The position numbers and the translations under genes were made by a program. Under the pieces are notes generated by a model. It was not told the DNA's origin, searched no databases, and saw only the letters and a list, made by a program, of their open reading frames with translations. Of a stretch of 64,000 nucleotides of DNA, positions 48,749 through 58,425 are shown in pieces (position 1 is the stretch's first letter; every line of letters begins with the position of its first letter). The stretch is from positions 27,783-91,782 of the forward strand of contig CANMXP010000021.1 in the NCBI GenBank assembly GCA_947501845.1, read 5' to 3'. Source of the stretch: an uncultured Flavobacteriaceae bacterium (lineage in GTDB: Bacteria; Bacteroidota; Bacteroidia; Flavobacteriales; Flavobacteriaceae).

Positions 48749-50536
48749 TTAATTACCCATGATATCCTGGATTTCAGTCTGGGTAAGTGCTTTATCATAT
48801 AAATGCAATTCATCTAAAAAGCTTGAATCTGATTTATGATTCCATCCTGTAAAACGAGGCGCTCCAGACATGATCGATAAAATATCACAGCCTGTCCAGT
48901 CAACACCGGTTATATCACTTTCTGCAGCGATCTCTCCATTAATATAAACAATGGCTTTGGTTCCAGAAATTGTGAATGCCAAATGCACCCATTCATTAGC
49001 AGTGGGGTCTACATCTGCTGCTGTACCTCCATCTACCCATACATTTGCTGCACCAGTACCAACATTTAATTTAAAACGCTGCATACCTCCTGCATTTTCT
49101 CTAAAAAACCTGAATCCTGCATCTCTATTATTTTGAACATCTGGATAATTTGCATTTCCTGTATCCTCTGGTCCAATAACCAAAATACCTGCTCTATCTG
49201 GAGTTGCATTCACTTTATGCCACATCGCAGCACTAAATTCATCTGCTAGCAATTCTGTGGTTGGAAATGTTAAATAAGCATCATCAACACCCGCATAGGC
49301 ATCGGCTCCTAGCTTACTCTCTCCAGCAAAACCAGGGCTACCTACTGTTGTGGCTGTAGCACCAGTTACCCAGTTTTTATATGTACCATCAAAGGCCATG
49401 TACATGGTTTCTCCTTCTGCGGGTGTATAAGGATTTGTTACTCCAAGTATATTTTGAATGTCTCCTTGAGATAATGCTACATTAAAGAAACGGAGTTCGT
49501 CCATATAACTGTTGTCCGATTTATGATTCCATCCAGTAAAACGGGGTGCACCAGACATGATAGACAGAATATCTGTACCAGTCCAATCTACAGGGCTTTC
49601 TAAAGCACTTTCTTTTGCTAATTGTCCATTTATATAAACACGGGCTTCTGTGGTAGAAATTGTAAATGCAATACTTACCCACTCATCTTTATTGGGGTCT
49701 ATGTCGGCTGCATCTCCACCATCAACCCATACATTTTTATCGCCTATCCCAACATTCAATTTAATACGTTGATTGCCTCCCGCATTTTCTCTAAATAGTC
49801 TAAATCCACTATTTCTATTATTTTGACTCTCAGGATAATTAGCATTGGTAGGATCTTCTGGCCCAATTACCAAGATACCTCCTCTATCTGGGGAGGCATT
49901 GACTTTATACCAAAAAACAGCAGAAATTTCATTTCCTAACTGCATCGTGCTTGTTGGTAATATTAAATAAGAATCTTCTGCTCCTGCATAGGCATTATTA
50001 CTTGCCAGACCTTCCCCTGCAAAACCTGGATTCCCAACTTCTGTTGCTCTAGTAACACTAATAAACTCCGTGTAATCTGTTTCAAAATCCATATAAATGG
50101 TTTCATTTGCAAAAAGCGGAATATATGGTGGTTCTTTTTCAAAATTTGCAGTTGCAGTCGTATTATTTCCACTAATATCGGTAGCTACAATTTTAAGCTC
50201 ATGTTGTCCTGTGGTAACATTATCAAAAGGTACTTCGGCCAATACACGTCTGTAATCTTTAAAATCACCACTCATGGAAGCAATTTCACTATTATTAATT
50301 AAAACAGATATGTTATCCACTTCAATATCATCGGTAACTTCAAATTCAATGTTTATTGCTACTACAGGATCATTTACTTTAATTTTTGTTCCGTCTACAG
50401 GATACTTCAAAGTTACTTGTGGCGCGCCAGCATCTGCCCCTGGATCTACCTTGGTTATTGGATCGATACCATTATCACAAGACAACACAAGTAATAAAGC
50501 TATAAGTCCGAAAAATTTATTTATAAATGTTTTCAT
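48749..50536 (-). CDS. Surface glycan-binding lipoprotein with two LamG-like domains
   Basis: This 595-residue lipoprotein (Cys20 in LLVLSC) has an Ig-like domain (about 37-133, FEVTDDIEVDNISV) and two concanavalin A/LamG-like lectin domains (about 145-365 and 375-595). The two lectin domains are very alike. Both carry RNSGFRLFRENAGG or its variant, NVWVDGG, and DILSIMSGAPRFTGWNHKSD. It has no hydrolase motif. By position after susC and susD it should be the surface glycan-binding protein of this PUL, holding the polymer for the SusCD complex. The near-identical loops suggest recent internal duplication and two binding sites for the same sugar. The gap to susD is 17 bases. Confidence 0.87.
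   Translation of the reverse strand: MKTFINKFFGLIALLLVLSCDNGIDPITKVDPGADAGAPQVTLKYPVDGTKIKVNDPVVAINIEFEVTDDIEVDNISVLINNSEIASMSGDFKDYRRVLAEVPFDNVTTGQHELKIVATDISGNNTTATANFEKEPPYIPLFANETIYMDFETDYTEFISVTRATEVGNPGFAGEGLASNNAYAGAEDSYLILPTSTMQLGNEISAVFWYKVNASPDRGGILVIGPEDPTNANYPESQNNRNSGFRLFRENAGGNQRIKLNVGIGDKNVWVDGGDAADIDPNKDEWVSIAFTISTTEARVYINGQLAKESALESPVDWTGTDILSIMSGAPRFTGWNHKSDNSYMDELRFFNVALSQGDIQNILGVTNPYTPAEGETMYMAFDGTYKNWVTGATATTVGSPGFAGESKLGADAYAGVDDAYLTFPTTELLADEFSAAMWHKVNATPDRAGILVIGPEDTGNANYPDVQNNRDAGFRFFRENAGGMQRFKLNVGTGAANVWVDGGTAADVDPTANEWVHLAFTISGTKAIVYINGEIAAESDITGVDWTGCDILSIMSGAPRFTGWNHKSDSSFLDELHLYDKALTQTEIQDIMGN
48758..50104. repeat. Internal tandem duplication encoding two LamG-like domains
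   Basis: The DNA for the first lectin domain (about 49442-50104) and the second (about 48758-49411) is recognisably the same. For example GATTTATGATTCCATCC occurs near 48832 and again near 49518, each followed by a variant of GTAAAACGAGGCGCTCCAG. The two copies are about 690 bases apart in register. Confidence 0.7.
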
Positions 50537-50553
50537 TTCTTTAATTTTTTTGA

Positions 50554-52107
50554 TTAGTTGGTAAGTCCTTCTAAAATTGGAAATTGGTCAACTTGTCCTT
50601 GAGGATAAGGCAAAAAGGCTTTATCTGAGCTAAATGTTCTTCCGTCATAACTTAATTCGCTGTAACGTTCAAGCCTAAGCATATCATAATAACGTTTTCC
50701 CCACTCCATACCCAGTTCGGCAAACTTCTCATCGACAATATCGTCTAAAGTCACTGATGATAGAGCAGCCATACCCGATCTTTCTCTTACTAAATTAACT
50801 GCTTGTGTCGCTGTTAATGAACTTCCTGAAGCTCCTTGCGTTAATGCCTCGGCATACATTAATAAAATCTCAGCATAACGAATAACCATATAGTTTTTGT
50901 TACTACCGTAAGCTGTTCTGCCTGAAATTAATTGATTTGATGGCAAATAATGCTTACCACTTGCAAATAAAGCTCTGGCATAATCATTTATTCTATCGCC
51001 ATCTCTTGTTGTATTAGAAACAAAAGCTGGTAGTGTTGCATATGCTGGGTCTGTTTGAAGCTCTGCGATTCCCCGATCTGTAAACAACACACTTGTTTCT
51101 AAACGAACTGTTTCACCACGGTCTAACATAAACTTGATGAATTTCATGCTAGGTTCATAAAACCCCCAGCCACTGGAAGCTCCCAATACAGCGGGTGTCC
51201 AACCTTGTGGACCATAAGGTGCATACAGATGACCTTCTCGGTCTCCTTCTCCTTGACCAAAATCAGAATACTGTAAATCCAATATACTTTCGTTGCTTAG
51301 TTTTCCTGGCGTCTTGAATAACTCATAAAAATCAGGGAATAAGCTAAAATTTCCTGAACTTATAATTTGTCCTGTAGCGTCTGCTACTGCTTGATAATCT
51401 TTCAATTCCTGACTTGCCAATGCTTTTATAGCGAGTGCGGTAGAACGTGTCACACCTCCTGGTAAATCGGTACGTTCGTTAGGTCGCATATCTGGAAGAA
51501 AAGGCATGGCTTCATCCATTTGATCTATGAGATGTTGCATGACTTCATTTTTAGTGGGTACTGCAGTAACATCCAATAATTCTGCTGTATTGGAAGATTC
51601 TGGAATAAAAACATCTCCCCATACTCTAGAGATATCAAAAAGCATAATCGCCCTTAACACTTTAGCCTCTGCAATATATTGATCGCCTAAAGCCTTACCA
51701 GCATCATCTGCAAACTCTTGATATCTGGTTATTTGCTCCATGCCTGTATGCGCAGAAATAACGTCGACATATACATTTTCCCATAAGGAATTGTACATCC
51801 AGTAATCTTTATTATAATTAAAAAGGTCTGTTTCTGTAAAATCTTGCTGATCTCCAAGTCCTCCAGAATTCACATCATCACCTCTTACCGAAATTAGAAG
51901 TGGCTGTTCCCATCCTCTGGATTGAAACGCTTCATATACTCCAACAATAGAAAGAATCATATCTTCCGTTTTTGTGAAGTCTGTTCCTCCTGCAAAATTA
52001 TTATTTTCTTGAGGCTCATCTAACCTAGCTGAACAACTTACCATTGCCAAGGCAAATAAGGTTAACAAGATTACAGGCGCGTAAGTATTTTTAAATAGTT
52101 TTTTCAT
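50554..52107 (-). CDS. SusD-like outer-membrane glycan-binding lipoprotein
   Basis: This 517-residue SusD/RagB lipoprotein (LFALAMVSC) pairs with the SusC-like gene five bases upstream. Helical SusD features are AKVLRAIMLFDISRVWGDVF, STALAIKALASQELKDY and the C-terminal YMVIRYAEILLMYAEALTQG, FAELGMEWGKRYYDMLRLER and LPYPQGQVDQFP. It should cap the SusC barrel and bind the PUL's oligosaccharide. It differs strongly from the starch SusD at 27769, as expected for another glycan. With the LamG lipoprotein, GH144 pair and GH3 in the same transcription direction, the likely ligand is beta-1,2-glucooligosaccharide. Confidence 0.94.
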   Translation of the reverse strand: MKKLFKNTYAPVILLTLFALAMVSCSARLDEPQENNNFAGGTDFTKTEDMILSIVGVYEAFQSRGWEQPLLISVRGDDVNSGGLGDQQDFTETDLFNYNKDYWMYNSLWENVYVDVISAHTGMEQITRYQEFADDAGKALGDQYIAEAKVLRAIMLFDISRVWGDVFIPESSNTAELLDVTAVPTKNEVMQHLIDQMDEAMPFLPDMRPNERTDLPGGVTRSTALAIKALASQELKDYQAVADATGQIISSGNFSLFPDFYELFKTPGKLSNESILDLQYSDFGQGEGDREGHLYAPYGPQGWTPAVLGASSGWGFYEPSMKFIKFMLDRGETVRLETSVLFTDRGIAELQTDPAYATLPAFVSNTTRDGDRINDYARALFASGKHYLPSNQLISGRTAYGSNKNYMVIRYAEILLMYAEALTQGASGSSLTATQAVNLVRERSGMAALSSVTLDDIVDEKFAELGMEWGKRYYDMLRLERYSELSYDGRTFSSDKAFLPYPQGQVDQFPILEGLTN

Positions 52108-52112
52108 AGCTT

Positions 52113-55100
52113 TTAAATTTTTACGTTAACTCCAACTGTATATACCGCAGGAATTGGATATGTTTGATTGTCTACTCCATTAGCAACCTCAGGATTAAAT
52201 CCGTTGTAATTAAACAAGGTTAAAGGTCTTTCCGCAGTCATATAAACTCTAATTTTTGGAATGGCAGAATTTTTGCGATCACTATTGATAGTATAACCTA
52301 AGGTTATATTTTGAATTCTAAAATAATCTCCATCTTCTATATAGTAATTGTTTAAACGCTGGTTCCAACCTTTTCTAACAGCAGCTGCCGATGGGTAAGA
52401 ATTTGTAGTACCTTCTCCATGCCAACGATTTATAGCAAAATCGCGATCCCAATTCGTATCACTTGTAAAGATGACTTCCATTCGTTTACGATTTAAAATC
52501 TTATTACCACCTTGACCAGTTGCAACTAGGTTAAAATCAAAATCTTTATAGTTAAACCCTAGATTAAAACCGAACGTATAGCTTGGTAAAAACGATCCTA
52601 AAACAACTCTATCATCGTCATCAATAGTATTGGGATCTCCACCATTTTCTTTGTATTTGAAATCTCCAGGAACCAAATTATTTGCTACGGCAACGGGGTC
52701 GGCATCAATTTCTGCCTGATTTTGATAAACACCTGTTACTTCTCTACCATAAAAAGCAAAGATTGATTCACCAACAATGGATCGTTGACGAAATTCTGCA
52801 CTACCAGCATCTAAATGTGGTTGTCCGTTAAGGTTTAAAACTTCATTTTTTAACGTCGCAAAATTTGCACCAATATTAAAACTAAAATTTTCAGAAAGTC
52901 TTTTATTATATGATGTTGTAAATTCAAAACCTGAGTTTCTAATTTCTCCAACATTTTGGCGCGTGGCACCTGGTATTAACGGTCTTTCTACTGGTATCAC
53001 CGCATCTTGTGTATCTCTAATATAGTAATCTGCTTCAATAGACAGATCACTATCCAATAATCTTGCTGTAAGACCAATATTCGTTTCTTCCGTAACCTCC
53101 CATTTTAATGCTGTGAAATCACTTCCTGTATTTAGACCACTAAATCTTATATCTCCTAAAGCAGTTTCAACTACGGTTGAAGTGATGGAACCGTTACTTG
53201 AAGGCACTTTATCATTACCCAATCTACCCCAACTTCCTCGTAATTTTAAGAAATCGAAAATACCATTATCTTCCATAAAGGATTCTTGAGAAATCACCCA
53301 ACCTGCTCCAATAACTGGAAAATACCCCCATTTTTCCTGGTACTTGTTGGTTCCATCTGCTCTGAACGTTCCATATAAAAGATAGCGATCATCATAATTA
53401 TATGACAATCTTCCAAAATATGAAAAACCATACTCTCGGGCTCCACCGTCTCCAACATTATCTTCCACTATCGTTTGAGCTTGATCTAAATAGTATGCTT
53501 CTTCCCCAGATAATGGAAAGTTTAGACCTTGCGCTGTTAAAAATTGAAAAGACTCATCTCTAAAAGATGTACCTGCTAATATTGTAAAATTATGTTTATC
53601 TATTTTACCTGTATAAGTCAGCGTATTATCCCAAATCTGATTTGAAATTGTTGTACTCCTTTTTGTTATACTTGCATCTTCTCTTTGAAATTGATTACCT
53701 ATAAAATATGGTAAATCAACATTTCTAGCCTCTAATGTCTCAAAATTATGATTGTATGCTGTTTTAAACTTGAGCTTATCTGGTACCAATGTAAATTCAG
53801 CAAAAAAATTGGCTAAAACATTTCTTATTTTAGTTCTATTTTCACTTAAATCCAATAATGGGAAGGGGTTTTGTCCGCCTCTATATCCTAAATCTTGTGC
53901 ATTAGCATAGTTTTTTGGAAATACATTCGGGTTGTCTGCCAAATTGGGATCAAAAACAGGCATGATAGGTACCGCATAATATGCCAAACGCCATGCCGAG
54001 TTTTCTCCATCATACCTCGTAGCATTACTTAAAACGGTATTGGCACCAACTTTAAGCCAATCGTTAGCCTTAAATTCTATCTTACTTCTTAAATTAAAAC
54101 GTTCGTATTCGTTTTTCATATCTAAAATACCTTCTTGTTGAAAGTAATTGGCTCCAACCGAATAACTAACATTTTCGGCACCACCAGTGACACCAAAGCT
54201 ATGGTTTTGAATAAACCCTGGCCTTAAAATTTCGTCATACCAATCTGTATTCACATCTGGTACATTCGGGTTTACCCTACTACGGCCATAACGTTGCATA
54301 GCGTTTAATATGAATTGGGCATCTGGAGCAGAACCTGACTCTTGAGCTAACGTTGTAAACTGCTCTGCATTAGCTACTTTTAATACGTTTTGCGCTACCT
54401 GATAACCAGAGTAACCATCATAGGTGATTTCTACCTTTTTATTAAATGATCCTGACTTTGTTTCGATCAATACAACACCATTTGCAGCACGAACACCATA
54501 TATAGCTGCTGCAGATGCATCTTTTAATATTGATACTGATGTAATATCTGCTGTATTTAAAAAATCAATATTATCGAAAAACATACCATCAACAACATAA
54601 AGGGGCGCAGATGCATCATTATTATATGATCCAATACCACGAACTCTAATAGTTGGCCCTTGTCCTGGCGAACCATTGCTTACAACCTGCATACCTGCTA
54701 CTTTTCCTTGAAGCGATTGCATGACCGACCCCGTTGGCACTGAAGCTAATTCCTCGGCCTTTATGGTCGTGATTGCAGAAGTTAAATCTTTTGACTTCAT
54801 TTGTCCGTAACCAATAACCACAATTTCATCTAACGTTGCAATATCAGATTCTAGGGTTATATCTATTTGAGTTTGATCTTGAATTAGGATTGATACTGTT
54901 TTAAATCCAAGGGAACTGAACTCTAATGTTTCTCCTTGGTTTACTTTAATAGAATAACGACCATCAAAGTCTGTACTTACGCCTCTAACTGTTCCTTGTA
55001 CAATAACATTTACTCCAGGGATCGGCATATTATCGTCAGAACCGACGACAATACCGTTCATAGTTTTTTCCTGTGCAAAAGCATGAACTGTAAACAGAAG

Positions 55101-55130
55101 AATTAGCAATAAAGTAAATCTTGTTTTCAT
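52113..55130 (-). CDS. SusC-like TonB-dependent outer-membrane transporter
   Basis: This 1005-residue importer has a signal peptide (LLFTVHAFAQ), a CarboxypepD_reg-like domain (NGIVVGSDDNMPIPGVNVIV, GRYSIKVNQGETLEFSSLGF), the TonB-contact stretch DEIVVIGYG, a plug domain (IRVRGIGSYNNDASAPLYVV, DASAAAIYGVRAANGVVLIE) and a barrel ending YPIPAVYTVGVNVKI. It is the first gene of the second PUL. Its upstream region holds three direct TTTGACGTA copies and one inverted TTACGTCA, and the membrane-spanning regulator gene lies just beyond, so regulation by that protein is probable. The downstream enzymes suggest import of beta-1,2-glucooligosaccharides. Confidence 0.94.
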   Translation of the reverse strand: MKTRFTLLLILLFTVHAFAQEKTMNGIVVGSDDNMPIPGVNVIVQGTVRGVSTDFDGRYSIKVNQGETLEFSSLGFKTVSILIQDQTQIDITLESDIATLDEIVVIGYGQMKSKDLTSAITTIKAEELASVPTGSVMQSLQGKVAGMQVVSNGSPGQGPTIRVRGIGSYNNDASAPLYVVDGMFFDNIDFLNTADITSVSILKDASAAAIYGVRAANGVVLIETKSGSFNKKVEITYDGYSGYQVAQNVLKVANAEQFTTLAQESGSAPDAQFILNAMQRYGRSRVNPNVPDVNTDWYDEILRPGFIQNHSFGVTGGAENVSYSVGANYFQQEGILDMKNEYERFNLRSKIEFKANDWLKVGANTVLSNATRYDGENSAWRLAYYAVPIMPVFDPNLADNPNVFPKNYANAQDLGYRGGQNPFPLLDLSENRTKIRNVLANFFAEFTLVPDKLKFKTAYNHNFETLEARNVDLPYFIGNQFQREDASITKRSTTISNQIWDNTLTYTGKIDKHNFTILAGTSFRDESFQFLTAQGLNFPLSGEEAYYLDQAQTIVEDNVGDGGAREYGFSYFGRLSYNYDDRYLLYGTFRADGTNKYQEKWGYFPVIGAGWVISQESFMEDNGIFDFLKLRGSWGRLGNDKVPSSNGSITSTVVETALGDIRFSGLNTGSDFTALKWEVTEETNIGLTARLLDSDLSIEADYYIRDTQDAVIPVERPLIPGATRQNVGEIRNSGFEFTTSYNKRLSENFSFNIGANFATLKNEVLNLNGQPHLDAGSAEFRQRSIVGESIFAFYGREVTGVYQNQAEIDADPVAVANNLVPGDFKYKENGGDPNTIDDDDRVVLGSFLPSYTFGFNLGFNYKDFDFNLVATGQGGNKILNRKRMEVIFTSDTNWDRDFAINRWHGEGTTNSYPSAAAVRKGWNQRLNNYYIEDGDYFRIQNITLGYTINSDRKNSAIPKIRVYMTAERPLTLFNYNGFNPEVANGVDNQTYPIPAVYTVGVNVKI

Positions 55131-55208
55131 ATAGTTTTTATTTAGATGTTAGTTTGTACTAAATTATGAACTATTAAAAACCTTGGCAAAAAATGGATTA
55201 CACATAAA

Positions 55209-55317
55209 TTACGTCATGGATTAAAAAACTAAAAAATAGTTATTTGACGTATACTTTGAAGGTTATAAACAAACAAAAACATTAGGTCTAAAGCAGTTTT
55301 GACGTAGTTTTGACGTA
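55209..55317. promoter_or_regulatory. Cluster of TGACGTA sites upstream of the second susC
   Basis: TTTGACGTA occurs at 55243-55251, 55298-55306 and 55309-55317. The spacings are 55 and 11 bases, close to whole helical turns. The inverted form TTACGTCA lies at 55209-55216. They sit 79-187 bases before the susC ATG, where activator sites are expected. Confidence 0.55.
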
Positions 55318-55353
55318 GTTTCAAAAATGAATTCTTAGTGATTTATGTCAGAT

Positions 55354-58155
55354 TTATTTGAAATTTTTCAAATAATCACCCAGAGATTTGTCATTTTCTA
55401 AATTTAACTTGCGTTTTAATCTATATCTATGGGTTTCCAAGCCTCTTATTGACACATTCATAAGTGGCGCAATTTCCTTGGTCAATAAATTCATTTTTAT
55501 GTAGGCACAGATCTTTAAATCTTTATGAGTTAATTGAGGGTGTTTACTTTTTAATTGGTTGAAAAATTCCTCATGAACCTGATTAAAATTATATTCAAAA
55601 ATTTCCCATTCGTCTTCATGCCCTATTGAGTTATCAATTTTACGTAGGAGACGTTTATATGCAGATGAATTTGCAAATCCTGTTTTTTGTCTTTCTAACT
55701 CGTTTTTAATTTCCAACATAGATTCATTCTTTTTAACTAAAGCCATCGCTGTATTAGCCAATTGTTTACTTTTTAGTTTCACTTCGTTTTTTAAAGATTG
55801 ATTTCTTAATTGAACAATTTTCTTTTCGTTTTCTATAGCTTTTTCTTTCAAAATGTCTTCCTGCTCTTTTGCGAATTTTTCCTCTAAAAACTTTTGCTCT
55901 TTGGCTATCTTTCTTTTGTGTAGTTTATAAAACAATAGAATTATTAAAATAGCAGTAGCTCCATATAAAGCGATACCTATATTATTTTTATACCATGGAG
56001 GCAAAATAGTAAAGGTTATTATTTGAGTATCTGAAGCATCTCCTAGGCTATTAGCTGTCCTAAAATGCAATGCATAGTCTCCATTATTTAAATTTGACAA
56101 CCTTATTCTTCCATTTTCAGTTTTTATCCATTCTACAGAATCACTCAACGTTAGAGCGTATTCAAAAAAATGATTTGAAGATTTGGCTGAAGAGATGGCT
56201 ATACTAACATCCTCGTTAAAAGGGAAATTGAAAGTTACTTTATGGGCCACATCTATAAAATCATCTCCTATCTTAATAGTCTCTAGTATTGGTTTATATA
56301 GAGTGTTTGTGTGAGAATAATTATTTTTATTAACATTCATGAATCCTCCATATAGGTTTAGCATATATAGTGAATCATTTATTTTTGAAATTTTTTCTGA
56401 ACCTACGATAAGCCTATCCTTAAAATAATCGCTTGGAATATGCAAATTATCTACATTTTCTGTCAATGACTGTATATAGATTTTATCCTTGTTATTTTTA
56501 ATTGCCAATTCATTATTATTCTCTTCCGAGACTAAATAAGCTTCATCTCCAAAGTTTTCGTTTAATAAATCAAAAGGAATAATACTATCTATTAATGATT
56601 CATATTTTAACCATCCTTTGTTAGTTTTGAAGCATATATCGTTTTTAATTTTATAAACCCTAACATTAAATTCAGAATTAAGCCCTTTTTTTTCATAAGG
56701 TACAGCACTTATAATTTGATTATGATTTTCATCAAATTTCACCCTAAACAAGCCTTTATAAGCATGTGCTAACCATGCCGTATGTTGATCTTCGAAAGCT
56801 AAATATTTAATAGGAATAGTAGGTTCTCCTAAATGTTTTACACGCCATTCGCCATCAAGTTTTTCATATTTAACCAAACCTGTATAAGTGCCTTGTATAT
56901 ATGTATTATCCTCTTCGGGTACTTTTTTTATTGTCCACCCCCCAGTACTGTTAGATATTTTTTTTCTGAGTTTTTTATTTTTTACTAAATAGGTACCATT
57001 ATTATGTCCACAAAACAAATCTCCTTTTATTTTATTTAAAGACCAGACCTGACCTTGGGATTCTTCTATAAATTGTAATTTATTTTTCTTATCAATATAG
57101 AATAAACCAGTATTGCTACCTATATATGTAGCGCCTTCATAATTGATTATATCATAAACAGCCCCTAACTTACCCGAATTATCATTAAAAAAAGAGTAAG
57201 GGCTACTTAAATCAACCGAGGCCAAACCATTATCTAAACCAACATATAATTTGGATCGTTTATCTACTGTTTGGCATAAAACAGTATTATTTAATAGGCC
57301 ATTCTCTTTATTTATATGGTATAATACTTTTCCCTGACTATTAGAAATATAAACCCCATTTTTAATAGTTCCGAAAACCATATCACCATTTTCTAATTTA
57401 TAAAAACTATTAAGCTGATGCTTTTTTATAATATCATTTATTTCAGTATCCCATGAAGTTAATTGGTTTTCTGAATATATAAAACAGCCTTTCAAAGCAG
57501 TAGAAATAAACAGTTTGCCTTTGCGATTTGAAATACTTATCACTTTAGTATCTTTAAGCAATGAACCATTTATATATGGGTGCAAATGATCTTCACGCAA
57601 AATGAAAATACCATGTTTTAAAGTGGATACATAAATAATATCATCGACAATATCAATAGATATTATAGTCGATTCTGGCTTTATAGTTTTAATTTCTTTG
57701 TCTTGGTATATATAAAGATTTAAAAAAGATCTAAATATTATAGCATCCTTATAGGATAGGATCTGCCAAAACTCCTCGTTTAGTTGTGGTTGTTTTTCAA
57801 TTAACTTATTTAATGATGTATATATCAGTTTTCCTTTATCATTTCTCCGCCAGTAACCAAATTCCTCATAAGAACCAGTATATATAAGCTCTTTATGGGC
57901 TAAAACAGATCTTATAATTGTTTTATTTGGTAATTCATTAAAGTTCCAATTAATACCATCGAACTCTAATAATCCATTATTATTTGCCACATAAAGTTTT
58001 CCACCATCTGATATGGACACGCCCCAATTTTGGTTACCTGCATTGAATTCGGATAAAGAATAATTTTTAAAATATGGGGTGTATTGAGAATATAATTTAC
58101 TGTGGAATAAAAATATACAAATTAAAAGAGAGAAATATTTAAATTTTATTACCAT
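55354..58155 (-). CDS. Membrane-spanning PUL regulator: beta-propeller sensor, Y_Y_Y domain, LuxR-type HTH
   Basis: From the ATG at 58155 this is a 933-residue regulator. A TTG at 58167 is rejected. Numbering below counts from 58167. A signal sequence (LLICIFLFHSKLYSQ) is followed by periplasmic propeller repeats of the Reg_prop type (about 30-610, with VANNNGLLEFDG, YIGSNTGLFYID and YIQGTYTGLVKYE). A Y_Y_Y-like beta domain (about 645-722) comes next, then one transmembrane helix (about 727-747). A long coiled coil (about 750-830) and a C-terminal LuxR-type HTH (LTHKDLKICAYIKMN, LTKEIAPLMNVSIRGLETHR) finish it. There is no histidine kinase or receiver domain. It should sense an oligosaccharide in the periplasm and act directly on DNA. 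It sits just before the susC operon, with TGACGTA sites in the gap. Confidence 0.87.
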   Translation of the reverse strand: MVIKFKYFSLLICIFLFHSKLYSQYTPYFKNYSLSEFNAGNQNWGVSISDGGKLYVANNNGLLEFDGINWNFNELPNKTIIRSVLAHKELIYTGSYEEFGYWRRNDKGKLIYTSLNKLIEKQPQLNEEFWQILSYKDAIIFRSFLNLYIYQDKEIKTIKPESTIISIDIVDDIIYVSTLKHGIFILREDHLHPYINGSLLKDTKVISISNRKGKLFISTALKGCFIYSENQLTSWDTEINDIIKKHQLNSFYKLENGDMVFGTIKNGVYISNSQGKVLYHINKENGLLNNTVLCQTVDKRSKLYVGLDNGLASVDLSSPYSFFNDNSGKLGAVYDIINYEGATYIGSNTGLFYIDKKNKLQFIEESQGQVWSLNKIKGDLFCGHNNGTYLVKNKKLRKKISNSTGGWTIKKVPEEDNTYIQGTYTGLVKYEKLDGEWRVKHLGEPTIPIKYLAFEDQHTAWLAHAYKGLFRVKFDENHNQIISAVPYEKKGLNSEFNVRVYKIKNDICFKTNKGWLKYESLIDSIIPFDLLNENFGDEAYLVSEENNNELAIKNNKDKIYIQSLTENVDNLHIPSDYFKDRLIVGSEKISKINDSLYMLNLYGGFMNVNKNNYSHTNTLYKPILETIKIGDDFIDVAHKVTFNFPFNEDVSIAISSAKSSNHFFEYALTLSDSVEWIKTENGRIRLSNLNNGDYALHFRTANSLGDASDTQIITFTILPPWYKNNIGIALYGATAILIILLFYKLHKRKIAKEQKFLEEKFAKEQEDILKEKAIENEKKIVQLRNQSLKNEVKLKSKQLANTAMALVKKNESMLEIKNELERQKTGFANSSAYKRLLRKIDNSIGHEDEWEIFEYNFNQVHEEFFNQLKSKHPQLTHKDLKICAYIKMNLLTKEIAPLMNVSIRGLETHRYRLKRKLNLENDKSLGDYLKNFK

Positions 58156-58245
58156 ACTAATATTCAATTTACAACTTATTAGTAACTAAACTGTAAGTCT
58201 TTAGCCTAATTTGAATTTTTAGGATTAAAAATTAAGTGTGTTTTA

Positions 58246-58253
58246 CAAATCTA
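58246..58253 (-). promoter_or_regulatory. Possible -7 element of the regulator gene
   Basis: Read on the minus strand, TAGATTTG matches TAnnTTTG and lies about 91 bases before the regulator ATG. No TTG was found at the proper distance, so this is weak. The rest of the 270-base gap holds the terminator at 58305-58343 and nothing else recognised. Confidence 0.25.
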
Positions 58254-58304
58254 ACTAATTTTCATAGAACTCTTTTTTTAGTGTTCAATATTCTACCAGT
58301 AAAC

Positions 58305-58343
58305 AAAAAGAGCCTTATCAAAATTTTTGATAAGGCTCTTTTT
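58305..58343 (-). terminator. Strong hairpin terminator of the sulfatase/GH2/GH29 operon
   Basis: The arms AAAAAGAGCCTTATCAAAA and TTTTGATAAGGCTCTTTTT pair perfectly over 19 bases with a one-base centre. A and T tracts flank both sides, so it can work in either direction. It lies 83 bases past the sulfatase stop and separates that operon from the regulator gene. Confidence 0.9.
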
Positions 58344-58425
58344 GAGCAGAGACTAGACTAAAACCTAGCGATCCATTTCATTTTTTAATATCATAATCAT
58401 TAATTCAATTAAAATTCCACTATTA

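Noticed and set aside
58305..58343. Hairpin as a small RNA gene or mobile-element end
   Set aside because: A 19-base perfect stem with T tract placed past an operon end is explained by an intrinsic terminator.
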